Made by a program: the position numbers and the translations under genes
Part shown: positions 48,742 through 59,349 of the stretch, piece by piece
Numbering within the stretch: position 1 is the stretch's first letter
How the letters are laid out: each line of letters starts with the position of its first letter
DNA from: Fusicatenibacter sp.
GTDB lineage: Bacteria; Bacillota; Clostridia; Lachnospirales; Lachnospiraceae
Assembly: GCA_017887445.1 (NCBI GenBank)
Contig: JAGHIA010000051.1
Span: 1-64,000 of the forward strand
DNA: 64,000 nt
Direction: 5' to 3'
The notes under the pieces: generated by a model
Database searches by the model: none
The model's input: only the letters and a program-made list of their open reading frames with translations
What the model was told of the DNA's origin: nothing

Positions 48742-48838
48742 AATAGCAGTGACCGTTGGGCAAAACGGGACCATGAAATGATACCACAGCAACCGTTTGG
48801 CAACACTGAATGGTTGTATACCACAGGAGGAAAAAGGT

Positions 48839-50026
48839 GTGAATATAGTGATCATAGGAGGCGGCGCGGCGGGTCTGACCGCCGCCTTGTTCGCGGCGTC
48901 GCCAAAGCATACGGTGACCGTGCTGGAGCAGAATGAAAAACCAGGAAGAAAGCTGCTGGCCACAGGCAACGGCCGGTGCAATCTGACGAACCTGGACCAG
49001 GACCCGGAAGCTTACCGGACCAGCCGTCCAAAACAGGCGGCCGCTGTCCTGCGGCAGTTTCCGGTGTCCTCGGCCATTTCCTTTTTCACGGGACTTGGCA
49101 TTTACACAAAAAACAGGGACGGGTGGATCTATCCCAACAGCGACCAGGCGTCCTCTGTGCTTGCGGTGCTTCTCATGGAAGCGCAGCACCGCAAAGTGAA
49201 GATCAAGACCAGAGAGACGGTGACCGGCATCTGCCGGGAGGAGGACGGCTCCTGGACCGTATACACCAGAGGCTGGAAATACCCGGCGGACCGGGTCATC
49301 GTCACAACCGGAAGTCCGGCTTCGGAAATCGCCGGATCCAGCGGCGACGGCCTTCGCTTTGCAGAGGAGCTGGGCGTTGGTACGGTTCCTTTTCTCCCGG
49401 CGCTGTGTCCGCTGAAATGCAGCGGCATGGATTTTCAGAAATGGGCCGGCGTGCGCACGGAGGGCAAGGTGACGCTTTTACTGGACGGCGTTCCCGTCGC
49501 GTCGGAACGGGGGGAACTGCAGCTGACCAGCTATGGGATCTCAGGTATTCCCGTTTTTCAGGTGTCCCGCTATGCGGTGCGGGCGCTGGAGGAAGGCGCC
49601 CATGTGGAGGCGGCGCTGGATTTCTTCCCGGATATGGAGGAGGAACAGCTGGCGGCGCTGCTGAACCAGAGAATGATGCACTGTACCTACAAGACCCAGG
49701 AGGAACTGCTCATCGGCCTGCTGCCGGACAAACTGATTCCCATGGCTCTGCGGGAGGGGAGAGAACTGGACGTGATCGCCCGGGCAGTGAAGGAGCTGCG
49801 GCTGACCGTCAGGGAGAGCGCGGGGTTTGAGCGGGCGCAGGTATGCTCCGGCGGCGTGGACCTGGCGGAGGTAACAGAAACCCTGGAAGCAAAAAAATAT
49901 CCCGGCCTGTATTTCGCGGGCGAGGTGCTGGATGTGGACGGCGCCTGCGGCGGCTACAATCTCCAGTGGGCCTGGTCCAGCGGCGCCGTGGCCGGGACTG
50001 CCGCGGCAAAGGAGGAAGACCGATGA
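48839..50026 (+). CDS. NAD(P)/FAD-dependent oxidoreductase (HI0933/BaiN-like)
   Basis: VNIVIIGGGAAGLTAALFAA, GRKLLATGNGRCNLTN, GACGGYNLQWAWSSG; GTG start. Confidence 0.92.
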   Translation: MNIVIIGGGAAGLTAALFAASPKHTVTVLEQNEKPGRKLLATGNGRCNLTNLDQDPEAYRTSRPKQAAAVLRQFPVSSAISFFTGLGIYTKNRDGWIYPNSDQASSVLAVLLMEAQHRKVKIKTRETVTGICREEDGSWTVYTRGWKYPADRVIVTTGSPASEIAGSSGDGLRFAEELGVGTVPFLPALCPLKCSGMDFQKWAGVRTEGKVTLLLDGVPVASERGELQLTSYGISGIPVFQVSRYAVRALEEGAHVEAALDFFPDMEEEQLAALLNQRMMHCTYKTQEELLIGLLPDKLIPMALREGRELDVIARAVKELRLTVRESAGFERAQVCSGGVDLAEVTETLEAKKYPGLYFAGEVLDVDGACGGYNLQWAWSSGAVAGTAAAKEEDR

Positions 50027-51627
50027 TCCGTATTCAGCAGCTGAAGCTGCCGGTACTCCACACGAAGGAGGAACTGGAGGAGAAGATCCTCCGTACCCTG
50101 CGCATCCGCAGGGAGGAACTGAAGGACTGGAACATTGTCCGCCGTTCCATCGATGCCCGGAAAAAGGACGCTCTGTGTTACGTCTATCAGATCGATGTGG
50201 AGACGGCCAGGGAAAAGAAAATCCTCGCCAGAAGTAGACATAATGAAATTATGTCAACCAAGCCAAGCGTTTATCATTTTCCGCAGCCAGGCAGCCGGCC
50301 TCTGAGACACCGCCCGGTGGTCATCGGAAGCGGCCCGGCGGGATTATTCTGCGCTTATTATCTGGCAAAAAGCGGCTACTGCCCGATCCTGCTGGAACGG
50401 GGGGACGAGGCCAACCTCAGAAAGGAAAAGGTGGAGCGTTTCTGGAAGACGGGAATCCTGGACACAGAGTCTAATGTGCAGTTTGGCGAGGGTGGCGCGG
50501 GAACCTTCTCCGACGGAAAGCTGAACACCACTGTGAAGGATCCAAACGGGCGCAATCACGAGGTTCTGCGGATTTTCTGTCAGGCGGGAGCGCCGGAGGA
50601 AATTCTGTACGATCAGAAACCTCATCTTGGCACGGACCAGCTGATCACGATCGTTCAGAATATGCGCCGGCAGATCGAGGAATGGGGCGGGACCGTGCGG
50701 TTTCGCGCCCAGGCGACGGATCTCGAGATCCGAAACGGCAGGCTGGCCGCCGTGACAGTCAACGGCAGCGAGGTCCTGGAGACGGAGATTGCGGTTCTGG
50801 CCGTGGGCCACAGCGCCAGGGACACGTTCTTTCTGCTGGAGAAAAAGGGAATCCTGCTGGAGCCGAAATCCTTCGCGGTGGGCGTGCGTATCGAGCATCC
50901 CCAGGCCATGATCGACGAAAACCAGTATGGAAAGAACGCGCCAAAGGCGCTTGGGGCGGCTCCTTACAAACTGACCCATCCGTGCGCCAACGGCAGAGGC
51001 GTCTATTCCTTCTGCATGTGTCCCGGCGGCTATGTGGTCAACGCTTCGTCGGAGGAGGGCATGACGGCGGTCAACGGCATGAGTTATTCCGACCGTGCCG
51101 GACACAATGCCAACAGCGCCATGATCGTCACCGTCGGCCCGGCGGACTTTGCCGCCTGCCATCAGGAAGGGGTTCCTGCGGTGCTGGACGGCGTTGCTTT
51201 TCAGCGGCGGCTGGAGCGCGCGGCCTTTCTTGCGGCTGGCGGAAAGATTCCGGTGCAGCTGTTCGGCGATTTCTGCCAGGGGCGTGTGTCCGGGCAGCTG
51301 GGCGGCGTGGAGCCGTCCATCTGCGGCGGCTGGAGCTTCGGAAACCTGCGGCAGGTGCTGCCGGAACCGGTGAGCGCGTCGCTTATGGAGGGAATCCAGG
51401 CCTTCGAGGGGAAAATCCGCGGATTTTCCCGGCCGGACGCAGTGCTTTCCGGTGTGGAGAGCCGCACCTCGTCGCCCCTTCGCATTGTCCGGGGGGAAAC
51501 CTTTGAGAGCAGCGTCGGCGGCCTTTATCCCTGCGGGGAGGGCGCCGGCTATGCGGGAGGCATCACCTCGGCGGCCATGGACGGCCTGAAGATTGCCGAG
51601 GCCATTGCCGCAGCCTACTGCATGTAA
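50024..51627 (+). CDS. FAD-dependent dehydrogenase
   Basis: HRPVVIGSGPAGLFCAYYLAKSGYCPILLERG; NVQFGEGGAGTFSDGKLNT; GEGAGYAGGITSAAMDGL. Confidence 0.92.
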
Positions 51628-51793
51628 CCGTTCTACATGCCGAACGGTTACGCCTCATTGTAACGATTCAGCCAGCTGAATCGTTACAGCATCCGGCCAT
51701 AAAAAATCGCTTCGCGATGGGCCGGATGCCCGCAGGCACTACGATTTCATACGGTCCGTGCAGTAAATGCACGGACCTGGCTGAATCGTTATG
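51622..51793 (-). repeat. Family-A type II element (inverted relative to 36942) plus adjoining GTAACCGTTC...GAACGGTTAC hairpin
   Basis: GTAACGATTCAGCCAGCTGAATCGTTAC...GGCCGGATGCCCGCAGGCACTACGATTTCATACGGTCCGTGCAGTAAATGCACGGACCTGGCTGAATCGTTAT. Confidence 0.9.
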
Positions 51794-52004
51794 CCTCATT
51801 TCTTAAAAAAATAAGAATTTAAGATAATTCCTATACAAGATTTCCAAGTTGTGATAAAATGATTTGTGATTCTGAAGGTGACATTCCATGTTTGCGATAG
51901 TTCTGAAAAATCTCAGAAGAGTGGGAAGACGCAAAGGACCCGGCAAGGCCCCGGCAGAAGTACGGCGGCCGGCCGAAAGCGTTTGAGGTTAGGAGGAACC
52001 GGAA

Positions 52005-52718
52005 ATGGCAAAAGAATCACAGATCAGGGATATTCCCTGCGAAGAGCGGCCATACGAAAAATGTCTGGCCAGAGGAACGGAAGCATTGTCGGACGCAGAA
52101 CTGCTGGCGGTGATCCTGCGCAGCGGATCCAGCGGCCAGTCCTGCGTGGAACTGGCCAGGGAGATCTTACGATTTTCCCCGTCCAACCGCGGACTTTTGG
52201 GACTTCACCATCTCTCCGTGCAGGAGCTGATGAAGATCCGCGGGATCGGAAAGGTGAAGGCCGTGCAGCTGAAATGTCTGACAGAGCTGTCCACGCGCAT
52301 GGCGACCATGCGGGCACGGGAAAGCTTAAGCTTTACGGAGCCGTCGTCCATTGCGGAATATTATATGGAGCGCCTGCGTCACGAGGAACAGGAGCTTCTG
52401 ATTTGTATGATGTTTGACACCAAGAATCATCTGCTGGGTGACGCCGAGATCAGCAGAGGGACAGTAAATTCTGCCCTGATCTCACCCAGAGAACTTTTTT
52501 TGCAGGCGCTGTCCTTCCACGCGGTCCATATTATACTGGTGCACAACCATCCGAGCGGAAACCCGGAGCCAAGCCAGGAGGACATTGTGGTGACGCGGCG
52601 CGTGCGGGGAGCTGGGGAGCTTATAGGCATTTCTTTACTGGACCACATCGTCATCGGGGACCACTGTTACGTCAGTATGCTGGAGCAGGGACTGTTCCCC
52701 GGCGTCATGCTTAATTGA
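52005..52718 (+). CDS. radC: RadC family (JAB/MPN) DNA repair protein
   Basis: LRSGSSGQSCVELA, HNHPSGNPEPSQED. Confidence 0.96.
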   Translation: MAKESQIRDIPCEERPYEKCLARGTEALSDAELLAVILRSGSSGQSCVELAREILRFSPSNRGLLGLHHLSVQELMKIRGIGKVKAVQLKCLTELSTRMATMRARESLSFTEPSSIAEYYMERLRHEEQELLICMMFDTKNHLLGDAEISRGTVNSALISPRELFLQALSFHAVHIILVHNHPSGNPEPSQEDIVVTRRVRGAGELIGISLLDHIVIGDHCYVSMLEQGLFPGVMLN

Positions 52719-52734
52719 AGGGATAAAGGCAAGA

Positions 52735-53757
52735 ATGCAGATTCACAATACTTACGGCATAGATTTGGGCACCAGTACCGTAAAAATCTATGATCTCAAA
52801 AAAGACACCATCACGAAAGAAAAGAATATGATCGCCATCCGCAACGGCGAACAGCTTCTGGCTGTGGGGAACGACGCTTATGAGATGCACGAGCGGACGC
52901 CGTCCAACATAGAGATCATCACGCCGATGGCCAACGGGCGCATCGCCAACGTGCTGATGGTCGAGGCGGTGCTCCACACGCTGCTGTGCCGGTGCAGTTC
53001 CAGGATCGGATACCGGCCGGAACTGTATTTTTCCGCGCCGTCGGGGATGACGGAGATTGAGAAGCGCTCCTATTATTCCATCGCCCACCGGGGCCGGCTG
53101 AAAAACTGCCGCATGTACCTGGTGGACAAGCCGGTGGCGGACGCGCTGGCCCTTGGGATCCCCATCAACAAGACGAAAGGGTCCATGATCGTCAACATCG
53201 GCGCCCAGAGTACGGAGATCTCCGTTCTGGCGGACGCCCGCGTGATCTTCAGCAAGCTGGTGCCCATTGGGGGAAGACAGTTCAACGAAGCCATCAGTTT
53301 CCTGAACAGGAAGAAAAATAATTTTCAGATCGGCTCGAAAACGGCCAAACGCCTGAAGATCGCCCTGGCGGATCTGGAAAACGACAAAATGGAGGCGCGA
53401 AAGGTGCGGGGCGTGGACGGCACCACCGGACTTCCGGTGGAGGGCATCGTCACCTCCTCACTGGTCAATGAAGCGGTGACCGGAAGACTGAACATCATCA
53501 GCGAGGAGATCAAGCAGGCGCTGGAGCGGACGCCGCCCCAGATCCACCGCCATATTCTGTCCGAGGGGATCTACATAACCGGGGGAAGCACCCGCCTGGC
53601 CAATCTGGATCATTTTCTCACCAGACAGCTGGGATGCACGGTACAGCTCTCCCAGTATTACGATCTGTGTACGATCTGCGGCCTGAAGGAGCTGATCACC
53701 CATGAGGCGCTGCACAAATGGGCCTACACGGTAAAAAGACATAATCACAGAAAATAA
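52735..53757 (+). CDS. Divergent MreB-like actin-family protein
   Basis: YGIDLGTSTVKIYD, GGRQFNEAISFL, IYITGGSTRLANLDHFL; immediately upstream of mreC-mreD. Confidence 0.88.
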   Translation: MQIHNTYGIDLGTSTVKIYDLKKDTITKEKNMIAIRNGEQLLAVGNDAYEMHERTPSNIEIITPMANGRIANVLMVEAVLHTLLCRCSSRIGYRPELYFSAPSGMTEIEKRSYYSIAHRGRLKNCRMYLVDKPVADALALGIPINKTKGSMIVNIGAQSTEISVLADARVIFSKLVPIGGRQFNEAISFLNRKKNNFQIGSKTAKRLKIALADLENDKMEARKVRGVDGTTGLPVEGIVTSSLVNEAVTGRLNIISEEIKQALERTPPQIHRHILSEGIYITGGSTRLANLDHFLTRQLGCTVQLSQYYDLCTICGLKELITHEALHKWAYTVKRHNHRK

Positions 53758-53819
53758 AAGGATGGCAGCGGCCCGCTGTGGAACCACTATGACAGCGGGG
53801 CTGCTGCAAAGGATGCAAC

Positions 53820-54671
53820 ATGAACAAGAAAAAAAAGTTTCAGATGAAAAGTAAACACCTGCTGGTGCTGATGACCTTTTTATGTATCAGCGCGATCTTG
53901 CTGACCTTCACCCAGGTGGTTTCCGTTTCCCCGCTGCGGGAGGCGGCCAGCAGGGTCATTGTTCCGTTTCAGAACGGGATCAACCAGGTCGGCTCCTGGA
54001 TGAGTGGGAAGCTGGAGGCTTTTCAGGATATGGAGCAGCTGGCGGCGAAAAACCAGGAGCTGGAGGACAAGGTGGCGCAGCTTACCGAGGAAAACACCCG
54101 CCTGAGCCAGAACCAGAACGAGCTGGAGCGGCTGCAGGAGCTGTATCAGCTGGACCAGTCCTACTCCGAGTACGACAAGGTGGCCGCTCAGGTCATCTCC
54201 AAGGACCCGGGCAACTGGTATGACACCTTTGTCATCAACAAAGGCTCGGCGGACGGAATCCAGAAGGATATGAATGTGATCTCCGGCGGCGGCCTGGTGG
54301 GCCTGGTGGTGGAGGTGGAAACCCACTGCGCCACAGTCCGTTCCATCATCGACGATTCCAGCTCCGTCAGCGCCATGACCGTCTCCACGTCGGACACCTG
54401 CGTGGTCAGCGGCGACCTGCGTCTCATGACGGAAGGAAAGCTGGCTTTTGCCCAGATGTCCGCGGAAAACACCGTGGCGGTGGGCGAGCAGATCGTGACC
54501 TCCAACATCAGCGACAAGTACCTGAGAGGAATCCTGATCGGGTATATCAGCGAGGCCACGGAGGACTCCAACCACCTGACCTATACCGGGTATATCACCC
54601 CGGCGGTGGATTTCGCCCATATCCAGGAGGTCCTGGTCATCAAACAGCTGAAACAGACGGAAGGAGAGTAA
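53820..54671 (+). CDS. mreC: Rod shape-determining protein MreC
   Basis: N-terminal TM, coiled coil, GLVGLVVEVETHCATVRSIIDDSSSVSA. Confidence 0.94.
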   Translation: MNKKKKFQMKSKHLLVLMTFLCISAILLTFTQVVSVSPLREAASRVIVPFQNGINQVGSWMSGKLEAFQDMEQLAAKNQELEDKVAQLTEENTRLSQNQNELERLQELYQLDQSYSEYDKVAAQVISKDPGNWYDTFVINKGSADGIQKDMNVISGGGLVGLVVEVETHCATVRSIIDDSSSVSAMTVSTSDTCVVSGDLRLMTEGKLAFAQMSAENTVAVGEQIVTSNISDKYLRGILIGYISEATEDSNHLTYTGYITPAVDFAHIQEVLVIKQLKQTEGE

Positions 54672-54672
54672 C

Positions 54673-55200
54673 GTGCGCAGAAAAATTGTACTGGCGGTTC
54701 TGATATTGGTGACGTTTCTTTTACAGACCACCGTATTTCAGTTTTTATCCATCGCCTCCGTGGCGCCCAACCTGCTCCTGGTCCTCACCTCGTCGTTCGG
54801 ACTGATGCGGGGAAAGAAGGAAGGGCTGTGGGTCGGATTCTTCTGCGGACTGGCCATCGATCTGTTTTACGGGAATCTGTTTGGATTCTACGCGTTGCTG
54901 TACATGTATATGGGATATATGAGCGGCCTTTTTTGCAAAGTGTTTTACGACGAGGATATCAAAGTGCCCATGGTGCTGATCGCGGCCAGCGATCTGGTTT
55001 ACAGCCTGCTGGTCTATGTGCTGCAGTTTCTGCTGCGGGTGCGCCTGGATTTCTACTCTTATCTGAAACACATCATTCTGCCGGAAATGGTCTACACGAT
55101 GATCCTGTCGCTGATCGTTTACCGGCTGCTGTTTAAAATTAACCAGAAACTGACGGAATATGAAATGGAAGGACAGCAATCACCTTGGTTAAGAAGATAA
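54673..55200 (+). CDS. mreD: Rod shape-determining protein MreD
   Basis: Hydrophobic; RGKKEGLWVGFFCGLAIDLFYGNLFGFYALLYMYMGYMSG. Confidence 0.92.
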   Translation: MRRKIVLAVLILVTFLLQTTVFQFLSIASVAPNLLLVLTSSFGLMRGKKEGLWVGFFCGLAIDLFYGNLFGFYALLYMYMGYMSGLFCKVFYDEDIKVPMVLIAASDLVYSLLVYVLQFLLRVRLDFYSYLKHIILPEMVYTMILSLIVYRLLFKINQKLTEYEMEGQQSPWLRR

Positions 55201-58190
55201 AAATTTTTTTTAAGAAAGTCGGAAGCAACCGCACGGCGATCCTGGGCGTGTGTTTTCTTGGATTCGCCGCGGTTTTGGTGGCACGCCTGTTTTCTCTGCA
55301 GATCGTGCAGGGAGAGGACTATGCGGAAAATTTTGAGGTGCAGATCACAAAGACCCGTACGCTGGAGAGTACCCGCGGCAATTTTTACGACCGCAACGGG
55401 AAAGCCATCACCCAGAATAAGCTAACGTCGTCTGTGGTCCTTGAGGACAACGGAACCTATGGCACCACAAAGGAACGGGTGCTTTCTCTGAACAGCGAGA
55501 TCTATAAGCTGGCAAAGCTTATCGAGGCCAATGGCGACACGCTGGACCAGAATGATTTTCAGATCATTGTGGATGAAAACGGAAATTATGCGTTTACCGG
55601 CAGCGAGGGGACCAACCGAAACCGTTTCCGGGCGGATATTTACGGCAAGCAGAAGACGGACGACCTGTCGGCGGAACAGAAGGCTTCCAGCGCGGACACC
55701 CTGATCGAGTACCTGTCGGGACCTGAAAAGTTCGGTCTGGACGCATATTCCAGCCAGGAGGATTACGCCTACACGGCGAAGGATTTTGAGACTTACGGAC
55801 TGCCCTACACCGTCGATGAGAGCGGAAAGGCAGCGCTGAACCTTACAAAGCAGGAGCGGCTTCAGATCATCATCGTCCGCTATCAGCTTTCCCTTACCTC
55901 CTACCAGAAATACCTTCCGGTGACGGTGGCCTCAGATGTCAGTGACGAGACGGTGGCCGCCGTATCGGAAAACATGGATGGGCTGCAGGGAGTCTCCATC
56001 TCCCAGGATTCCATCCGAGTGTATAACGATGGCGTCTATTTCTCGTCGCTCATCGGCTATACCGGAAAGGCGTCCGCCGCCGAGCTGGAAGAGCTGAACG
56101 CAGAGTACAGCGCCCAGCATCCGGAAGAGGAGGAAAACCGTTACGACGCAAGCGCCATCATCGGAAAATCCGGTTTGGAGCAGTATATGGAGCTGACCCT
56201 GCAGGGAACGGACGGCCAGGAGGAAGTGGTGGTAAACAATGTGGGAAAGGTATTGGAGGTTCTGCAGGATTCCACGGTGGAACCCAAGCAGGGCAACGAT
56301 GTGACGCTGTCCATCGATTACGATCTTCAGATCACCACCTACAAGATCCTGGAGCAGAAGATCGCCGGGATCATTCTTACCAACCTAGTGAACGCCAAGA
56401 CTGTGGATCTGCCGGAGGATGGCAGCAGCGACGACATACGGATTCCGATCTACGACGTATATAATGCGCTGATCGAGAACAGCACCATAGATATCAGCCA
56501 TTTCAGCGAAGCGGACGCCCAGCCCACCGAGCAGAAGGCCTATTCTCGTTTCCAGCAGAAACAGCAGGAGGTCCTCAATGAGCTGACCCAGGAGCTGACC
56601 GGAGATTCTCCGACGGCTTATCAGAAACTGGATGAGGAAATGCAGGAGTACCAGAGTTACATCGTCAACAATCTGCTGGGCGATACGCTGGGTATCCTAT
56701 CCGACACGGCCATCGACACAGACGACGAAACCTACCAGGCGTGGCGCAGCGAAGGCAGCATCAGCATGAAAGAGTATCTGCTCTACGCGGCCAGCCAGAA
56801 CTGGATCGACGTGTCTCAGCTGACGACGGACGACGCTTACCTGGACGCTTCGGAGGTATACCAAAGACTTGTGGACCTGATCCTGGAGCGTCTGGCGGTA
56901 AACACCAATTTCTCCAAAAAGCTGTACCACTACATGCTTCTGGAGGACCGCCTGTCCGGGACCGATATCTGCAATATCCTGTACGAACAGAACCTTCTGA
57001 CGAAGGAAGACCAGGATTACAAGGACTTTATCAGCGGAAAGCTTACCGCCTACCAGCTGCTTTACAATAAGATCAGCAAACTGGAGATCACTCCGGCACA
57101 GCTTGCGCTGGATCCGTGTTCCGGTTCCGCGGTGATCACGGACCCGGAGACAGGCTCCATTCTGGCCTGTGTTTCCTATCCGGGTTACAACAACAACCGG
57201 ATCGCCAATCAGACGGACACGGCCTACTGGGCAAAGATCAACTCCGACGCCTCCGGCCCGCTGTACAACAAGGCGACCCAGCAGAGAACGGCGCCAGGTT
57301 CCACCTTCAAACCGGTGGTGGCCATCGCCGGACTGATGGAGGGTGTGGTAAACGACCAGACGATCATCAACTGCGACGGTACCTTTGGCGAGGACCTGTT
57401 CAACGAAAGTGACTGGATCCACTGCCACAATCTGAGCGGTCATGGAAACCTGGACATCCGCGGCGCCATCCAGAATTCCTGCAACGTGTACTTCTGTACG
57501 GTTGCTTACGATCTTGGGCTGGACGAAAACGGAGCCTTCAGCAACGACCGTTCGCTGCAGGTGCTGGAACAATATGCTTCCATGTTTGCTTTAGACCAGA
57601 AGAGCGGCATTGAGATCTCAGAGGCTGAGCCGAGAGTGTCCGATACGCTGCCCATCGCTTCCGCGATCGGACAGGGTACCCACAACTACACCACCACCCA
57701 GCTGGCCCGTTACGTATCGGCGCTTGCCAGCCAGGGAACCATCTACGACCTGTCCCTGCTTCAGCAGGTGACGGATCCGGACGGCAACGTGGTGGATATG
57801 GGCGAGGACTTTGGCCCGACAGTGATCAGCACGCTGGACACCATTCCTCAGTGGGTGTGGGACGACGTGCATACGGGAATGCAAAATGTGATCCGGGAGA
57901 GCAACGCAGGCGTCTTTGCCGGCTGCCCGGTGGAGGTATACGGAAAGACCGGAACGGCCCAGGAGGACAGGACCCGTGCCAACCACGGACTGTTCGTCGG
58001 TTTTACACATTACGAAACAAACTCGGACATCGCCATGGCGATCCGTATTCCAAACGGATATTCTTCAACAAACGCTCTATATGCGGCGAGGGATATTATA
58101 GATTATTACTATGGACTCAAGAGTGTGGATGAGATCCTGACCGGGTCCGCGGATACAGACAGTGTGACAAACGTCTCCGGCGCAGACTGA
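55185..58190 (+). CDS. Penicillin-binding protein 2-type transpeptidase, long (1001 aa)
   Basis: STRGNFYDRNGKAI, TAPGSTFKPVVA (SxxK), QNSCNVYF (SxN), YGKTGTAQE (KTG). Confidence 0.94.
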   Translation: MVKKIKIFFKKVGSNRTAILGVCFLGFAAVLVARLFSLQIVQGEDYAENFEVQITKTRTLESTRGNFYDRNGKAITQNKLTSSVVLEDNGTYGTTKERVLSLNSEIYKLAKLIEANGDTLDQNDFQIIVDENGNYAFTGSEGTNRNRFRADIYGKQKTDDLSAEQKASSADTLIEYLSGPEKFGLDAYSSQEDYAYTAKDFETYGLPYTVDESGKAALNLTKQERLQIIIVRYQLSLTSYQKYLPVTVASDVSDETVAAVSENMDGLQGVSISQDSIRVYNDGVYFSSLIGYTGKASAAELEELNAEYSAQHPEEEENRYDASAIIGKSGLEQYMELTLQGTDGQEEVVVNNVGKVLEVLQDSTVEPKQGNDVTLSIDYDLQITTYKILEQKIAGIILTNLVNAKTVDLPEDGSSDDIRIPIYDVYNALIENSTIDISHFSEADAQPTEQKAYSRFQQKQQEVLNELTQELTGDSPTAYQKLDEEMQEYQSYIVNNLLGDTLGILSDTAIDTDDETYQAWRSEGSISMKEYLLYAASQNWIDVSQLTTDDAYLDASEVYQRLVDLILERLAVNTNFSKKLYHYMLLEDRLSGTDICNILYEQNLLTKEDQDYKDFISGKLTAYQLLYNKISKLEITPAQLALDPCSGSAVITDPETGSILACVSYPGYNNNRIANQTDTAYWAKINSDASGPLYNKATQQRTAPGSTFKPVVAIAGLMEGVVNDQTIINCDGTFGEDLFNESDWIHCHNLSGHGNLDIRGAIQNSCNVYFCTVAYDLGLDENGAFSNDRSLQVLEQYASMFALDQKSGIEISEAEPRVSDTLPIASAIGQGTHNYTTTQLARYVSALASQGTIYDLSLLQQVTDPDGNVVDMGEDFGPTVISTLDTIPQWVWDDVHTGMQNVIRESNAGVFAGCPVEVYGKTGTAQEDRTRANHGLFVGFTHYETNSDIAMAIRIPNGYSSTNALYAARDIIDYYYGLKSVDEILTGSADTDSVTNVSGAD

Positions 58191-58294
58191 CAACAGGCTG
58201 CGGAGACGGCCGGCACTGCTCAAACGAATACCAAAGAGGAGAAAAACACCGCGGTCCGCGCCTGTGGCCGCGAAAGAAATCAAGGAGGGTTCGT

Positions 58295-59077
58295 ATGAGT
58301 GAAGTAATTGTGGTAACATCAGGCAAGGGAGGCGTGGGAAAGACTACCACTGCCGCCAACATCGGCATCGGACTGGCACAGCTTGGAAAAAAGGTTGTGA
58401 TGGTGGATACCGATATCGGACTGCGCAACCTGGACGTGGTGCTGGGACTGGAAAACCGCATCGTCTATAACCTGGTGGATGTGATCGAGGGCAACTGCAG
58501 GATGAAGCAGGCGCTGATCAAGGACAAGCGGTTCGAGGACCAGCTGTATCTGCTTCCCTCGGCCCAGACAAGAGATAAGACCTCTGTGACACCGGAGCAG
58601 ATGCGAAAACTCTGCGACGAGCTGCGGGAACTGTTTGACTATGTGATCCTGGACTGCCCGGCAGGCATCGAGCAGGGGTTTGCCAACGCCATTGCCGGCG
58701 CGGACCGGGCGCTGGTGGTGACGACGCCTGAGGTGTCGGCCATCCGCGACGCGGACCGGATCATCGGTCTTCTGGAAGCCAACGAGCTGAGAGATATCGC
58801 CCTGATCATCAACCGCATCCGTCCGGAGATGGTGAAACGCGGGGAAATGATGTCGGTGGAGGACGTGGAGGATATCCTTGCGGTCCCGCTGATCGGCATT
58901 ATTCCCGATGACGAGCATGTGGTCATCGCTACCAACCAGGGAGAGGCGGTCGCAGGCAGCGCGTCTGTGTCCGGACAGGCGTTTGACCACATCAGCCTGC
59001 GGCTGACGGGCGAGACGGTTCCGTTCCCGGACCTTACTGCCAGAAAAGGATTTTTCCATCGTTTATTTCGCAGATAG
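58295..59077 (+). CDS. minD: Septum site-determining protein MinD
   Basis: VTSGKGGVGKTTTAANIGIGLA deviant Walker A; C-terminal amphipathic tail GFFHRLFRR. Confidence 0.97.
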   Translation: MSEVIVVTSGKGGVGKTTTAANIGIGLAQLGKKVVMVDTDIGLRNLDVVLGLENRIVYNLVDVIEGNCRMKQALIKDKRFEDQLYLLPSAQTRDKTSVTPEQMRKLCDELRELFDYVILDCPAGIEQGFANAIAGADRALVVTTPEVSAIRDADRIIGLLEANELRDIALIINRIRPEMVKRGEMMSVEDVEDILAVPLIGIIPDDEHVVIATNQGEAVAGSASVSGQAFDHISLRLTGETVPFPDLTARKGFFHRLFRR

Positions 59078-59088
59078 GAGGGTGCGGT

Positions 59089-59349
59089 ATGAGTTTATTT
59101 CATCCAGGCAGAAGACAAAGCTCCAGCGGCATCGCGAAGGAACGGCTGTCCACGCTTCTGGCGGCGGAACGGCTGAACTGTTCCCCAAGAGCCATGCAGA
59201 TGCTTAAGAACGACCTGACCCACGCGGCGGAAAAATACCTGATGGTGGAAACAAGCGAAATATCCGTAACGATCACCCAGTCGCCTGCAGTGCTGACTGC
59301 GAGAATACCACTAAAGAAGAACGAGGAGTCTCATGTTAAAACGCTATAA
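59089..59349 (+). CDS. minE: Cell division topological specificity factor MinE
   Basis: SSSGIAKERLSTLLAAERLNCSPRAMQMLKNDLTHAAEKYL. Confidence 0.92.
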   Translation: MSLFHPGRRQSSSGIAKERLSTLLAAERLNCSPRAMQMLKNDLTHAAEKYLMVETSEISVTITQSPAVLTARIPLKKNEESHVKTL

